A DNA stretch of 64,000 bases from Trichoplax adhaerens (lineage: Eukaryota > Placozoa > Uniplacotomia > Trichoplacea > Trichoplacidae), in contig NW_002060943.1 in assembly GCF_000150275.1 (NCBI RefSeq), forward strand, positions 10,974,878 through 11,038,877. Reading direction: 5' to 3'. The notes under the pieces are model-generated. The model saw only the letters and a list, made by a program, of their open reading frames with translations, ran no database searches and was not told the origin of the DNA. Position numbers and translations under genes: made by a program. Positions 46,001 to 55,332 of the stretch are shown here, one piece after another; the stretch's first letter is position 1, and every line of letters starts with the position of its first letter.

Positions 46001-47063
46001 GAGAATTTAATACCAAATCTCATTCTACGTTTAACTACAGTAGGAAATGATGAGAATAGAAATCTAACCTGCAGTTATCCAATTGGCTTGAGTAACTCAT
46101 AACTTCATGAGCCCACAGTTTCTTTCTTGGTGGTGGTGGTGGAGGTTTGTCTTCTTTAACTTCAGTCTTTTCCGATTCAGCATCAGTTTTGTCTGATGCC
46201 TGAATATCTTTTTCTGATTTGGAATCTTCAGTTGCCGAAGGCGATGTTTTTCCTTTATCGGTCGTTGTTTTTGATGCCTGTGATTTTGATACAGTTGTTG
46301 CTGTTTTACTATCGGCCGTAGTTGTTGATATTGTAGGATTAGTAGAAGTAGTTGATGTTGTGGGATTAGTCGAAGTGGTTGGGGTTGTAGGCTTGATCGA
46401 AGTGGTTGGTGTTGTGGACTTAGCGGAAGCTGTTGATGTTGCTGGCTTAGTAGAGGTTGCCGGCGTTGTTGGCTTGCTAGAGGTAGTCGATGTTGTTGGC
46501 TTATTACTGGAGGTAGTCGATGTTGTTGGCTTGGTAGAAGAGTTTGGTGTTGTAGACTTGCTTGTAGGCTTACTTGCTGCAGTCTTCGCGGTGTTTGTTA
46601 CTTTTATAGGCTTACCACTAGGTGTCAGTGTCGTAGGTGCCGTTTTTGAGGTCGGCGTTGTTGGCTTTTTAGCTATAGTAGATCCTGAAGATTTAGGAGG
46701 CTGGTTTGCACCTGGAGTCTTGCTATCAGTAAAGAAATTAGCATAAGCTGGCTTTTCTTCTGTCGGTGGAGAAGACGAATTTTCCTGACTTCGCATCTTC
46801 AAAAATAGCGGAGAGGATGCCAGAGTATTAGGTCTTTCATTCGCCGCGATAGTCTTGCTTGTTTTTTGGGGTAGTGATGTAACAGGTGTTGGATTAGTAT
46901 GATTAGCGGATGTTACATTAGAATTTGATCCATTATTGGATGCGTCCGATATCGATGGCATCAATATTTGGGGGCCAGATATGTTGGGAGCACTGTTTCG
47001 TGGAATTAAAGGCTTTGTAGGCTTATTAGAACCCCTCGTATAGTCCGCCGATGGGCGAATCAT
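26392..47063 (-). CDS. Discoidin-like/ankyrin/TRPM fusion cation channel, copy 1 (41 exons)
   Basis: Predicted plasma-membrane cation channel of about 2,146 residues. Order: Thr/Ser/Pro/Lys-rich N-terminus (1-320); galactose-binding-like domain (about 320-475); ankyrin repeats (about 517-1103); SLOG/LSDAT nucleotide-sensing type domain (about 1104-1378); melastatin homology region (1378-1720); S1-S4 (about 1805-1930); S5-pore-S6 (1931-2034); TRP region (2035-2100); short C-terminus. TRPM identity rests on the pore helix region ([13 protein letters not shown]), the S6 end NLLIAVFN and the TRP box ([15 protein letters not shown]). There is no kinase or NUDT9 domain after the channel. The start ATG at 47063 follows an in-frame TAA six codons upstream. 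All 41 exons join in frame, and ankyrin and TRPM exons meet in phase 0. The alternative of two separate adjacent genes is weakened by the paralogue at 52778, which has the same junction. Confidence 0.82.
28290..31497 (-). CDS. Copy 1 exons 29-35: melastatin homology region
   Basis: Exons 31350-31497, 31099-31162, 30881-30984, 30574-30720, 29664-30025, 29284-29482 and 28290-28544. Helical repeat region between SLOG and S1. Motifs: [28 protein letters not shown] (the TRPM A-L-x-x-x-R-x-x-F-V-x-x-F helix), [20 protein letters not shown] and [13 protein letters not shown], then a basic patch ([12 protein letters not shown]) before S1. Exon lengths 148, 64, 104, 147 and 199 are identical in copy 2. 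Confidence 0.83.
28743..29125 (-). repeat. Intronic duplicated segment (two copies, about 235-base offset)
   Basis: Within a copy 1 intron, the segment starting gcggcttggcaataatag (28743) recurs as gcggcatagtaatgatcg (28978), with similarity continuing for about 150 bases through the shared aatatact-type ending. The copies are diverged. Confidence 0.7.
29138..29208. repeat. Snap-back inverted repeat with flanking direct repeat
   Basis: Perfect 13-base inverted arms GGCTATTTTGTAA (29147-29159) and TTACAAAATAGCC (29184-29196) enclose about 24 bases. The unit is flanked by the direct repeat tagatagac (29138-29146 and 29200-29208), adjacent on the left and three bases away on the right. It resembles a tiny non-autonomous element or its remnant, but a simple hairpin is also possible. 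Confidence 0.55.
31741..32545 (-). repeat. Intronic tandem duplication of about 370-430 bases
   Basis: Copy one starts aacctaaaaatatcctg (31741); copy two starts aacctaaaaatacactg (32114). Shared landmarks in the same order include tacgagtataat, tagctgcat, ctaattcgac/cgaattttat and agcttttata followed by ctagtctt. Substitutions are frequent and copy two carries an extra stretch near 32230-32310. The whole repeat lies in the intron between exons 28 and 29 of copy 1. Confidence 0.8.
32588..34126 (-). CDS. Copy 1 exons 25-28: SLOG/LSDAT domain
   Basis: Exons 34046-34126, 33331-33699, 32912-33062 and 32588-32810. This is the N-terminal nucleotide-sensing fold of TRPM channels. Motifs: [55 protein letters not shown] and [19 protein letters not shown]. 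The last is the TRPM D-x-S-G-x-A strand. The glycine-rich T-G-G turn that precedes G-V-M in typical TRPM proteins reads VDCDNVGIM here. The last exon uses a gtatga donor. Confidence 0.82.
33721..33990 (-). repeat. Intronic tandem duplication, 136-base period
   Basis: Units start gaattacgaagag (33721) and gaattacaaagaa (33857). They share the order tagat/tagac, aactcta, ttatcttaaa, gactgatat and gattaat, and lie directly upstream (in gene orientation) of a SLOG exon. Confidence 0.75.
34956..41821 (-). CDS. Copy 1 exons 6-24: ankyrin repeat region
   Basis: Exons (high to low): 41732-41821 (linker), 41500-41589, 41263-41364, 41017-41115, 40351-40449, 40194-40256, 39978-40070, 39714-39815, 38711-38812, 37948-38046, 37445-37543, 37237-37335, 36895-36993, 36685-36783, 36377-36466, 35997-36104, 35766-35855, 35447-35596, 34956-35033. 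All are phase 0, most 99 or 102 nt, and each encodes about one 33-residue ankyrin unit ([58 protein letters not shown]). Between 36.6 and 38.1 kb the units drift to an x-x-N-x-x-x-x-A-x-x-G-x-x-E-M-L-x-W-L form. The stack probably scaffolds protein contacts or gating on the cytosolic side. Confidence 0.85.
37037..37200 (-). repeat. Intronic duplication, 95-base period
   Basis: Units start ttcatttatgactaaagg (37037) and ttcatttatgactaacag (37132), with shared tatcat and tagc downstream. They lie between two ankyrin exons. Confidence 0.65.
37624..37915 (-). repeat. Intronic tandem array, three units of about 112 bases
   Basis: Units begin near 37624 (tttagacattatc), 37735 (tttagacattatc) and 37848 (tttattcattatc). 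Each contains ctactaccattaaatt-like sequence and gaaaggattgatg-like sequence. The third unit is truncated. The array lies between two ankyrin exons. Confidence 0.8.
39185..39690 (-). repeat. Intronic tandem array, four to five units of about 117 bases
   Basis: Units start near 39185 (tatctagttccgatcta), 39303 (tacccaattccaactta), 39421 (tatctagtccgaaatct) and 39535 (tatctagttccaatcta), with a weak fifth near 39650. Each contains a cacaattgtacta-like core. The array fills much of a 900-base intron between ankyrin exons. Confidence 0.78.
42263..44771 (-). CDS. Copy 1 exons 2-5: galactose-binding-like (FBXL4-type discoidin) domain and linker
   Basis: Exons 44666-44771, 42918-43106, 42618-42726 and 42263-42321. 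Read with the end of exon 1, they give [11 protein letters not shown], then [35 protein letters not shown] and [19 protein letters not shown]. This order (SSQ...; GPPxVYPxYG; IYETYNPGAV; L-E-I/L-D-A-x-x-x-x-G) is the pattern I know from the N-terminal galactose-binding-like domain of FBXL4 and related proteins. The last exon is a linker into the ankyrin region ([15 protein letters not shown]). Such domains bind sugars, lipids or proteins; the ligand here is unknown. The cytosolic side is inferred, as no signal peptide is seen. Confidence 0.65.
45449..45965 (-). repeat. Diverged duplicated segment in first intron
   Basis: Two related stretches (about 45449-45625 and 45695-45965) share the order gaaaatcta, tataa-gt, gctgtaaactgatttcgt, then a-at-agatgtaaaaa and gacat. 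A third partial match lies near 44865-44985. Boundaries are approximate. Confidence 0.55.
46069..47063 (-). CDS. Copy 1 exon 1: Thr/Ser/Pro-rich N-terminus
   Basis: A 995-nt first exon (phase 2 out). It starts [18 protein letters not shown] and is low in complexity throughout, with a run of 9-residue K-P-T-T-x-T-T-S-T units, a highly charged stretch ([19 protein letters not shown]), six prolines and a basic cluster (PPPPPPRKK). Its last residues ([17 protein letters not shown]) already belong to the first strand of the galactose-binding-like domain, which continues in the next exon. It is probably a disordered cytosolic leader. An open frame on the opposite strand of this exon (46219-46746) is a mirror of the repeat. 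Confidence 0.8.
46336..46560 (-). repeat. Coding 27-base minisatellite (9-residue Thr-rich units)
   Basis: About eight imperfect 27-base units, one lengthened to 30 bases, inside the N-terminal exon. Each encodes a variant of KPTTPTTST or KPTTSTTST. Unit length is a multiple of three, so copy-number change keeps the frame. Confidence 0.85.
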
Positions 47064-50000
47064 GTTGTCTTTATCGATTTAAATCCTTAATTAATCTATC
47101 AATAACAAAATGAGAGGAATGAATTCAACTCAATACTTAATAAATGACACTACCAGTAATAAAGGTAATTTAATCGATTTCAATATGGTGTTTTAATACG
47201 AGATAACAAATAAAATTATTTCAGTTTTTATTGACTATTTTAATATAATAATTAATCCGCTTTACTTTTGATACAAAAAGCACCTAAAAAATCCTATTTT
47301 ATAAATCGATCACGTTATGATGGTGGTGACTAGCTTTCCATGATACTTTACTTGTTATACGAAGTATTATAAGACTAAAGACATAACATCTATTGAAATA
47401 CAATGCCTAACTTATATGATGCCTTTAGATTTAATCTCAGAACATGGGGGAAAATATTTCTGTCGATCATAAAAGAACCGAATATAGCTATCCTCTTCGC
47501 TTAAATTGTCATTAATTCCAATTTTATCGCGCTGACAATAAAGCAATTTAGCCTAGTTCCTAGTTTTCTGTCTCGATCTTACAACCAGTAAATTCTTAAT
47601 ATTGATTATTCATAAAAGAAACCTTCGGTACATTCTACTCTTACCCACATTTAAGATTAGGCATCTTTGTAACTACTGCTGAAGAAATCCCAGCGTGATA
47701 GATAGAGCCTGCTAGGGTGCTGTCTATAAATAATAACACTATAACATCTCAAGTGATTTCTTACGCAAATAAATTCACTGTATATGAGATGACTTAATAG
47801 TCCTACAGGGAGAAAACTAACGCAATCTAAGCAAGAATGAATCATGTCGGAAACGCCCAATACTTAATAGATAGAAACGAATAAATGATAGTTATTCGAG
47901 AAAAAGTGTAGGTGAAAAATCGTATTTACTGGAACGATAGAATAACAATGATAAATAAAACTATAGGTTAGCAATAATGCTGTGGAAGGAAATAACTAAT
48001 TAAGATTAAATTTACTTGATAAAGTATAAATAGAAGTAGAGAAAGAATCGAACAGATAAAACATTAAAAGAGAAAATTAGCTTTCCGTGATAAAAAAACG
48101 TATTTGTACGATTCATTTCACGATAATCATAACTAAGCAGGTTGTATTGCTTGATTCATATCGTGTTTTATTAGCCAAAATAACATAAAACATTTCTATT
48201 TAATCTTTCAAGATGAGCAGCACCATCTTACCTGAAGTTAAACTTGATCGATGTCTAAATATTACCCACTATGAAATGCTGACTGATCCTTTTTGTAATA
48301 ATAGTCTATCATACTATTCTTTACTAGATAGCTATTGATTGAGAATAAATTCAGACGCCATTCAATGGCTTATATTAATTAAACTATTCTAATGGAGTAA
48401 TTTAGAATGGTACCTTTCCAATCTTTTACAAATGAAAAATGCCTTAGTCGTATTGCTATTTACAAAATTGCATAATGGAAGGAAAGTATAATAACTACGC
48501 CTGCATTTTAAATAGTTGATTATAATAACTGATTTACAGATAAAGTTATACAAATATTATCACAATAGGTAGCTGCATTAAGGAATAATTTACATAATAT
48601 CTCCACAAATGGAAATTGTTATTATCATTTCAAGGTTATAGTCATGCTAGTTGGATTGTAGCTATTGATCTTGATTATCTACAAACAAATGCTAATGGGA
48701 AAATAATCTCGGCCTAATCAATATTGAACGTATTAAGATCTTACTTATGGCCAAGTGAGAGTGTTCTAAAATTGATTCCAAATGCTTCCAGTCGATGTCG
48801 TGGCTATCGTTCTCATACTAGCAATTAAGGTTAAGACTGATTGAAATGCTATCAACCAATATAGTTAATTTTTCTTCTACTATACTTATTAATGAGATAT
48901 GATAGCTATTGTAATGCCACTGGATAAATTATAATGTATTATAAATATCGAACAATGACTCAAACTGGAGAAATATTTAGAATTAATTAAAACTTGAATA
49001 GTATGTTACTGCTTCACAGACATTCATTATAGGAAATTACTAAAGAAGGTTGTAGTTGTTGCCTATTAATATTATATCATCTCTGATGCTATTTTAGACA
49101 GACAGGGTTTATACTGAGCCAGACACATAGGGTTAATGTTATAGATATTTATCTAGACATTATTCGGATTCAGTTTTGGTACATGTTACATTTCTAGGAA
49201 CTCTAAATTGGTACATAATGTTAACTTTCATCAGTATATATGCTGCAATTATGATGAAACTAACGGGTAATTTTGATTATAAAATACAGTAGCAGTTATG
49301 TTCCATTGTCATCGAATACAGTGCGAACTTGAAGACTTTCTGGCTTCTCTAAGTGTTTCTTTAATAATTATGTGCTATATACCTGTGATATATACCAATC
49401 ACGAGATTCCAAATTTTAGAAAAATAAGGGCTTTATTGAATCTTATACAAAGATTGACTACACACAGCTCTACTCTAGCCGAATACTACTACTAAAGACT
49501 TTTAGAACGAACTAACAGAATAATCTAAAGTTGCATGCTTTTATACTTTTCGTAGCATTCGCAGCTACAATCCGCATGGCAATCTTTTACCTTATATTAC
49601 ACATAGTTAAATTATTCTTAGAAAGACTATTCTACTGCGGACCATCATTAATCCAATATGGATACGACTACAGTACTTACGTAGACATTATTCACACCAG
49701 CCAAAGTACAATGAATTAACCATATCCTAATATATGATTTACAGTTCTATTTTTACCTATAGCCTTATTAGTAACTCAACAGCTTACTGTATATAGTCAT
49801 ATGTACTCTAGCATAGAGTCTATACCACTACAGTCTATAGTTATAGCTACCAGATATCTCTTAGGATGAATATCTACCGTACATTATACTAAACGTGGCT
49901 AATAGTCTACAATCACAATACTAGTTACATTACAATACCGTAGAAAGATACAATTTGCAGTTAAAATACGATCATTAATGTAGCAATTTCGAGAATCTAG

Positions 50001-52777
50001 GGCATGACTTATCTTATCATACTGTATGTGACTGATTGCCAGTCTAATTTAAAGCACTTTAGGGTGATAAATTGATAGTCTATATTACAAACTAAGCTGT
50101 ACAGCATATAAAAGGTAGTATACTTCAGCAGTTGAGTAGCTCAAGTTAGAGTGAAGTAAGAAGACTAAGGATTAAGCTATCCCTAAATTCATGAATCTCA
50201 TTCAAATTGATAGTTTGATTGATCTAGGCAACTTTTTTGCCCCTTCGTTATTTCGTTAAGTGATTTCAACAAGACAGTCTCTACGAATTCTAATATACTG
50301 GCTTTTTTCCTAGACCCAGTTTGAGTTGGATTTTAAAAGCTGTTATAAGATTTTACGTCTGTTACTCATATCTATACGTTCTATAGACATAATATTAGCA
50401 GTTTTTCAACAGAATTTATACTAACTTATAATATATTTAATTATCGTATCTAACATTACGTAACATTATTGATCTAATTAAACTTTATTAGAATCAATTG
50501 CTTTTATAAATACTACTAAATAATTAATATTTCGTATGGAATCTGATATACTTATATTAATCAAGTTACAATTTATTATGATTAAGTATATTTAAAATGT
50601 GTCTGTCTCTCGATCTCACTCAATACTAATATTGTAGTGATGCACTTTATGTTTGATTATAAGGATATCCATATTTGATATAGCTGGGTTACTACGAATA
50701 GATATTATCGTGAAGCTAATATTAGATGATTGATAACCACTATATTAGAAATTGTTGGTGACTAATAGCCAGTTGACTAATTATGGTACAAGATTTATGT
50801 GGCTAGAAACACTGTAATTGTGAAAATGACCAACACCGAAAGGAGCTGGACGATAATAGAAGAGTAGTGATATCTTAAGTAGAATGATTTAGATTTTAGA
50901 AGATAGTGATATTCTATTTGAGAAAAGCTATTTTTTTGATGACTCATGTCTAAGAGTAGATTAATCAAGTAGTCATAAATGGATTTAGCGAAATGAATTT
51001 AAGAACTGCAGAGATGAGCTCTTAGAGAGAGAAGAGACTTCGCTTCGCTTTGAGCTTGGAATACTTAGATTTTGGACTGGATTCTTGTAGTAATCAATTA
51101 TTGCTCTACTATTCCTAAAATCTTATAGCAAAAGCCTTTAGAAAATATCATTGACTAAGACAGTTGTTGTGAGCCACTTTTATTACACACTTCGAAGGGT
51201 CTATATAATTTGCATGATTATTTGTATTGACTATTACCGAACTTTTTTAAATTAAATTCTATTGTACTTTAGCGAAATAGATCTAAAAAATTTTCAGAAG
51301 TATAAAAAGCGTATGTATGTAATACTTAGAGGCTTTAAAATAAGAGTCTTTTTTAGTATTCCCTAAAATATATTTCATTTCATACATTTCAGTATGAACC
51401 AGATTAAATCACTCGCAATACGATAAATTAGTTTTACAAATATTAAAAAGTGTTCTACTGTATCAGGAATAGTTACAATACTATTAAACATAACTAAGTA
51501 TTCTAAGTTGCATATCTTGTTAACTCTTTCTCTAGTGGGATTTACAATATGCTAAAATCACTGACGATCTGAATAACGGTAACAATAGTACCTAATATGA
51601 TCAATTTAGCTATGCTTTATTGGGGCTAATTATATTATAAGAATATTTGTGCATTCTAAAGTTACATATCTATAATATTTGCTTAATTAATGTATTAAAA
51701 CATCTCCCTGCACTATAAACCTGAACGATGCTGATACTTGCTATCAGAACAAATATTCAACTGTGGATGTTTGACTGGGGTTACTAATATTGTCGAATGC
51801 TAACATTATTCCTAAACAGGTTTATCTGCATTGAAAACACATCTAAATCGTACTTAATTCTTGTTACTCACATTTAATAGCGAGAGTTAGGTAACATTAT
51901 TTGTTTTGTGTACTTGACTAATATTATCATTATACTTATAATATGAGCTTATTTGGTAGTAGTAGATATTATTATAGGTAGTTGAAAGCTATAAATTATG
52001 ATATATTTAATATGTCCTATAGCAGTTGAATGGGAATTATAGTACGACAACATTGCCAAAAATCTGTACTACAATAAATCTCGTAAATTTACTATAATCT
52101 TATCTAAATAGACCCTCTTTATTTCGCTCTATTATAACCACGAACATTAAATGCACAATTTTTAAAAATTGTAATCACTTAGCGATATGCTAGATGCGTA
52201 CACACCTGACAGCTTTTAAATCAGAAATATTCAATTCCCATGTTAGCAAAATGTTGTAATTAAAGCTGAACTAATAATCTATATGTAATGCTAACTTACT
52301 TGCATGGCATAGTAAGGTTGTGATAAGAGGATAAAAATTATTCAAATATACCACATGAATAAGCATCAACCTTATAGTACAAAGCAATAATTACGATACT
52401 CGCCATTCGTATATGATATAAGACGGAAATTTTGGATATTTAACGACTTCATAAAATGTTATCTTGATAGCTACAGTTATACGTATATGGTTAAAACCCA
52501 TTACTACGGCAGATAACTGACTCTGAAGGATTCTAATCAGATTATGTACCATACGAGTAATACTTAAATAATTAGTTGCAGTTTGATTTAAGCAATTCGT
52601 TAATATCTTAACTTAAAAATACTAAGTAATTGGCAAAGACTTTAAATTACTAGCCAAGGAAATAAAACAAATACGTATAAGGAATATCAATCATTTGTTA
52701 TATCTTTAAGAGTTTCATTAACGTTAAATTTTGACGATATCGGTTATACCATTGTACTTGTACAGTTGTCCGAATTT
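47064..52777. other. 5.7-kb region between tandem channel genes, no gene seen
   Basis: It lies between the start codon of copy 1 and the stop codon of copy 2, both on the minus strand. Stops are frequent in all frames. The few open stretches (for example 47657-47860 -, 49298-49495 + and 49531-49719 +) lack splice context, codon bias or recognisable motifs. It should contain the copy 1 promoter and copy 2 3' untranslated region, but no element can be named. Confidence 0.5.
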
Positions 52778-55332
52778 TTAAAAGATTTTCCCTCTATCGC
52801 GTGCCTCGAATTTCCGCCAATAAGTAAATGCCATCCAGTTTTCCCATGCTTCCAATTTTGATATATTAATATTTTTTCTTGATATTTGGATAGTAGCTGA
52901 AAAAGAAGAATCAAATTTTTATGATATGACTACGTAAGCAGAATTACGACGCAATAGTAAATGAGAAGGTAAGAGTAATAGGTGAACTTACTTGTATTAT
53001 CATCAAATTGTTCCTTATGGCGGTGGCTATATTTAGCCCAAGCATATTTTAATAGTCGATAAAAATGTACTATTATTATGAATGGTGCTGGCAAAGCAGG
53101 TTTTTTTACAAATTCTGTGATCAAAGTATATCGTTGTGATTTCCAGATGATATCGGAATTCTCTTGAACTTTAACATAAGTATCACTGAAAAGGAGATAA
53201 TCAGAAAGAGTATCAATACAGTAAAAGTATTAAGTAAATGAATTCGTTTTTCAGTATTAATCAATATAATATCTGCACTTTAGTAATTAAGAAATGTAGA
53301 TTAATTAGCAAATGATAATTTCAATGAGGTTTTATCCTTATAAAATATTTTAGATATTTTGTACTGAAATTAATGTTATAAAAACAATACTAAAATTATT
53401 GCACAAGAAAATCAATCGAATAAACTAATGCAACTGCGGTAACTTTGGTCTATAGTTTTATCTTCTCTGAGCAATAAGGAATTTTTATAATCCATACATT
53501 AATGCATCATATTACTGTAAATATACGGAATATACCACAATAAATCTACGCAATGATTCAGCTAACTACAGTAGTTATGTGCTAAATAGGTAATACAGCG
53601 ATAGTATCTGGTGTAGAACTGTCTATCTTAATTAATAAAGTAAATGTTGCTAGTACGGCGAAATAGCTCACTTGTACACTACCACATACTATATTTTAAT
53701 AATTCAGAACTTTGAGTTGTCGGATTTCGAAGCTAGGATTAAAATTCGTGCGCTACATCATACTAGTATTTATGGACATTCTGAATAATTTTGCAGTCGG
53801 TTCCCCTCTTTTAAACTAATTTAATAAATATTTACTAATCTAACTTAATTTTCTAAATAATACTCAAATGTTTCAAAAACTTACTTAAACACAGCGATGA
53901 GTAAGTTGAGAAGTAAGATATTAGTTACCAATACGTAAAAGCCTAGCAACCATGGCATAATCCATGCATTGTGAACACATTTTTCATTTTTGCCAATTAA
54001 AGTTGTATTAGGGCAGTTTCCATTCGTGACTAAATCAAGAAAGAATTCGCCCAACATCTGGTAGTATGGTTTGTATAAAACTTTGCCGACAAGTGTAATA
54101 TCCCATGGTGAGTTTGGATAGAGTAAAGCTTGAGAAATTACTCCATAAGATACCATAAATATGGATAGAATTATTAGAAACCTGGCTAAGTCGATGGTCT
54201 AAGAGTAAGGGTATTATACAAAACTGATTAGAACTTGAACAATTGAGTGTGACTAATTTAGTCTCATCACTTATCGTAATCAATTTATCAGCTAATTAGC
54301 ATTAAGCTTATGTAGTTTAAGTTAAGAAATTCGCTAAGTATTTTGTAGGTGCAGTATTTACCATCCTTCCGATCATTACCAAAAACGGACCGAATGAACG
54401 ACTAACTGCTAAAGCTCTCAAAATCAATAAAGCGAATGTAATAAAAGATAAGCAATACAAAATTCGAGCAATTTCAAAGTTTGTTGTACTAAATCTTAAA
54501 CCCAGTCCAGTGTAGAACAATATGAATGCAACGATAATAGTAATATTGATAACTTGAGATATATAAGATTTGAATTTTAACAGGTTGCTTTCAGCATCCG
54601 TGGTAATCAGCTGTAAAAGATGAATCGAATTTTCAAAAAAGTTAGAATGAATGTCCGATAATTATAATATAACATACTCACAATCATAGAAATATTTGTT
54701 TTGACATCTGTGCTGTATACGTGTGATTTAGCATTTGTCTCATTACACTATGTTAGATAATTGCGTTACCTGTCGTATTTCATCACATACTAATGTCGAC
54801 ACCCATATCACCGTTACAATTTCTGTACCAGCCATGTATGACGTATAGAGAGTCGACATTAGCACATTCGCAAAGAGTACCAAAAAACTGATATCGGATA
54901 GCTATTTCAAATGGTAGTAAAACAATATCAGTAATAATATACTGTAATTAATTACAATAGGCTATTCTAGTAATGCCATCTTTACATCGATATTCGAATC
55001 ATAAAATTGATGGTACCACAAATATATCATTTTAGCATTGATATAAAAGAATTAAAAAATATCACAGCATAACTATCACTGCTAAATTTATTTATAGTAA
55101 AAAATAATCTTACTGTATGAATAAAGAATTTAGCTCTCGCAGAATTCCAAATTTTTATTAGCTTGATTAGTATTAGAAATAGAAAAGCCAGAGTTGAATA
55201 GGAACTTCGACTTTCGTCATCAGAATCATGTTCCTTTTCGGATTCCTGCGGACTGATTATCACGGCTAATTCATCATTGTTGCCATCATAATTAATTGGT
55301 TCTACAGCTTTAAATCTTTGTAAAACCGTTGG
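52778..55332 (-). CDS. Copy 2 six-segment channel, pore, TRP box and C-terminus
   Basis: Exons 55114-55332 (pre-S1, acidic [14 protein letters not shown]), 54770-54901 (S1-S2; [21 protein letters not shown]), 54362-54610 (S3-S4; ends [10 protein letters not shown]), 53885-54198 (S5-pore-S6), 52992-53185 (TRP box, then [10 protein letters not shown]) and 52778-52896 ([19 protein letters not shown], stop). The 249- and 194-nt exons match copy 1. The S5-S6 exon is 314 nt, exactly the sum of two copy 1 exons (175 and 139). The pore is followed by a Cys-containing loop ([14 protein letters not shown]). No enzyme domain follows. Confidence 0.87.

Noticed and set aside
46219-46746. Long open frame of 175 codons on the plus strand, Val/Leu/Gly-rich
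   Set aside because: It is the exact mirror of the Thr-rich minisatellite exon on the minus strand. Its composition follows from the complement of Thr/Ser/Pro codons, and it has no splice or start context.
49298-49719. Two open frames of about 60 codons with hydrophobic stretches in the gap between channel genes
   Set aside because: There are no shared exons with either channel gene, no convincing splice signals and no motifs. AT-rich sequence readily gives hydrophobic-looking frames.
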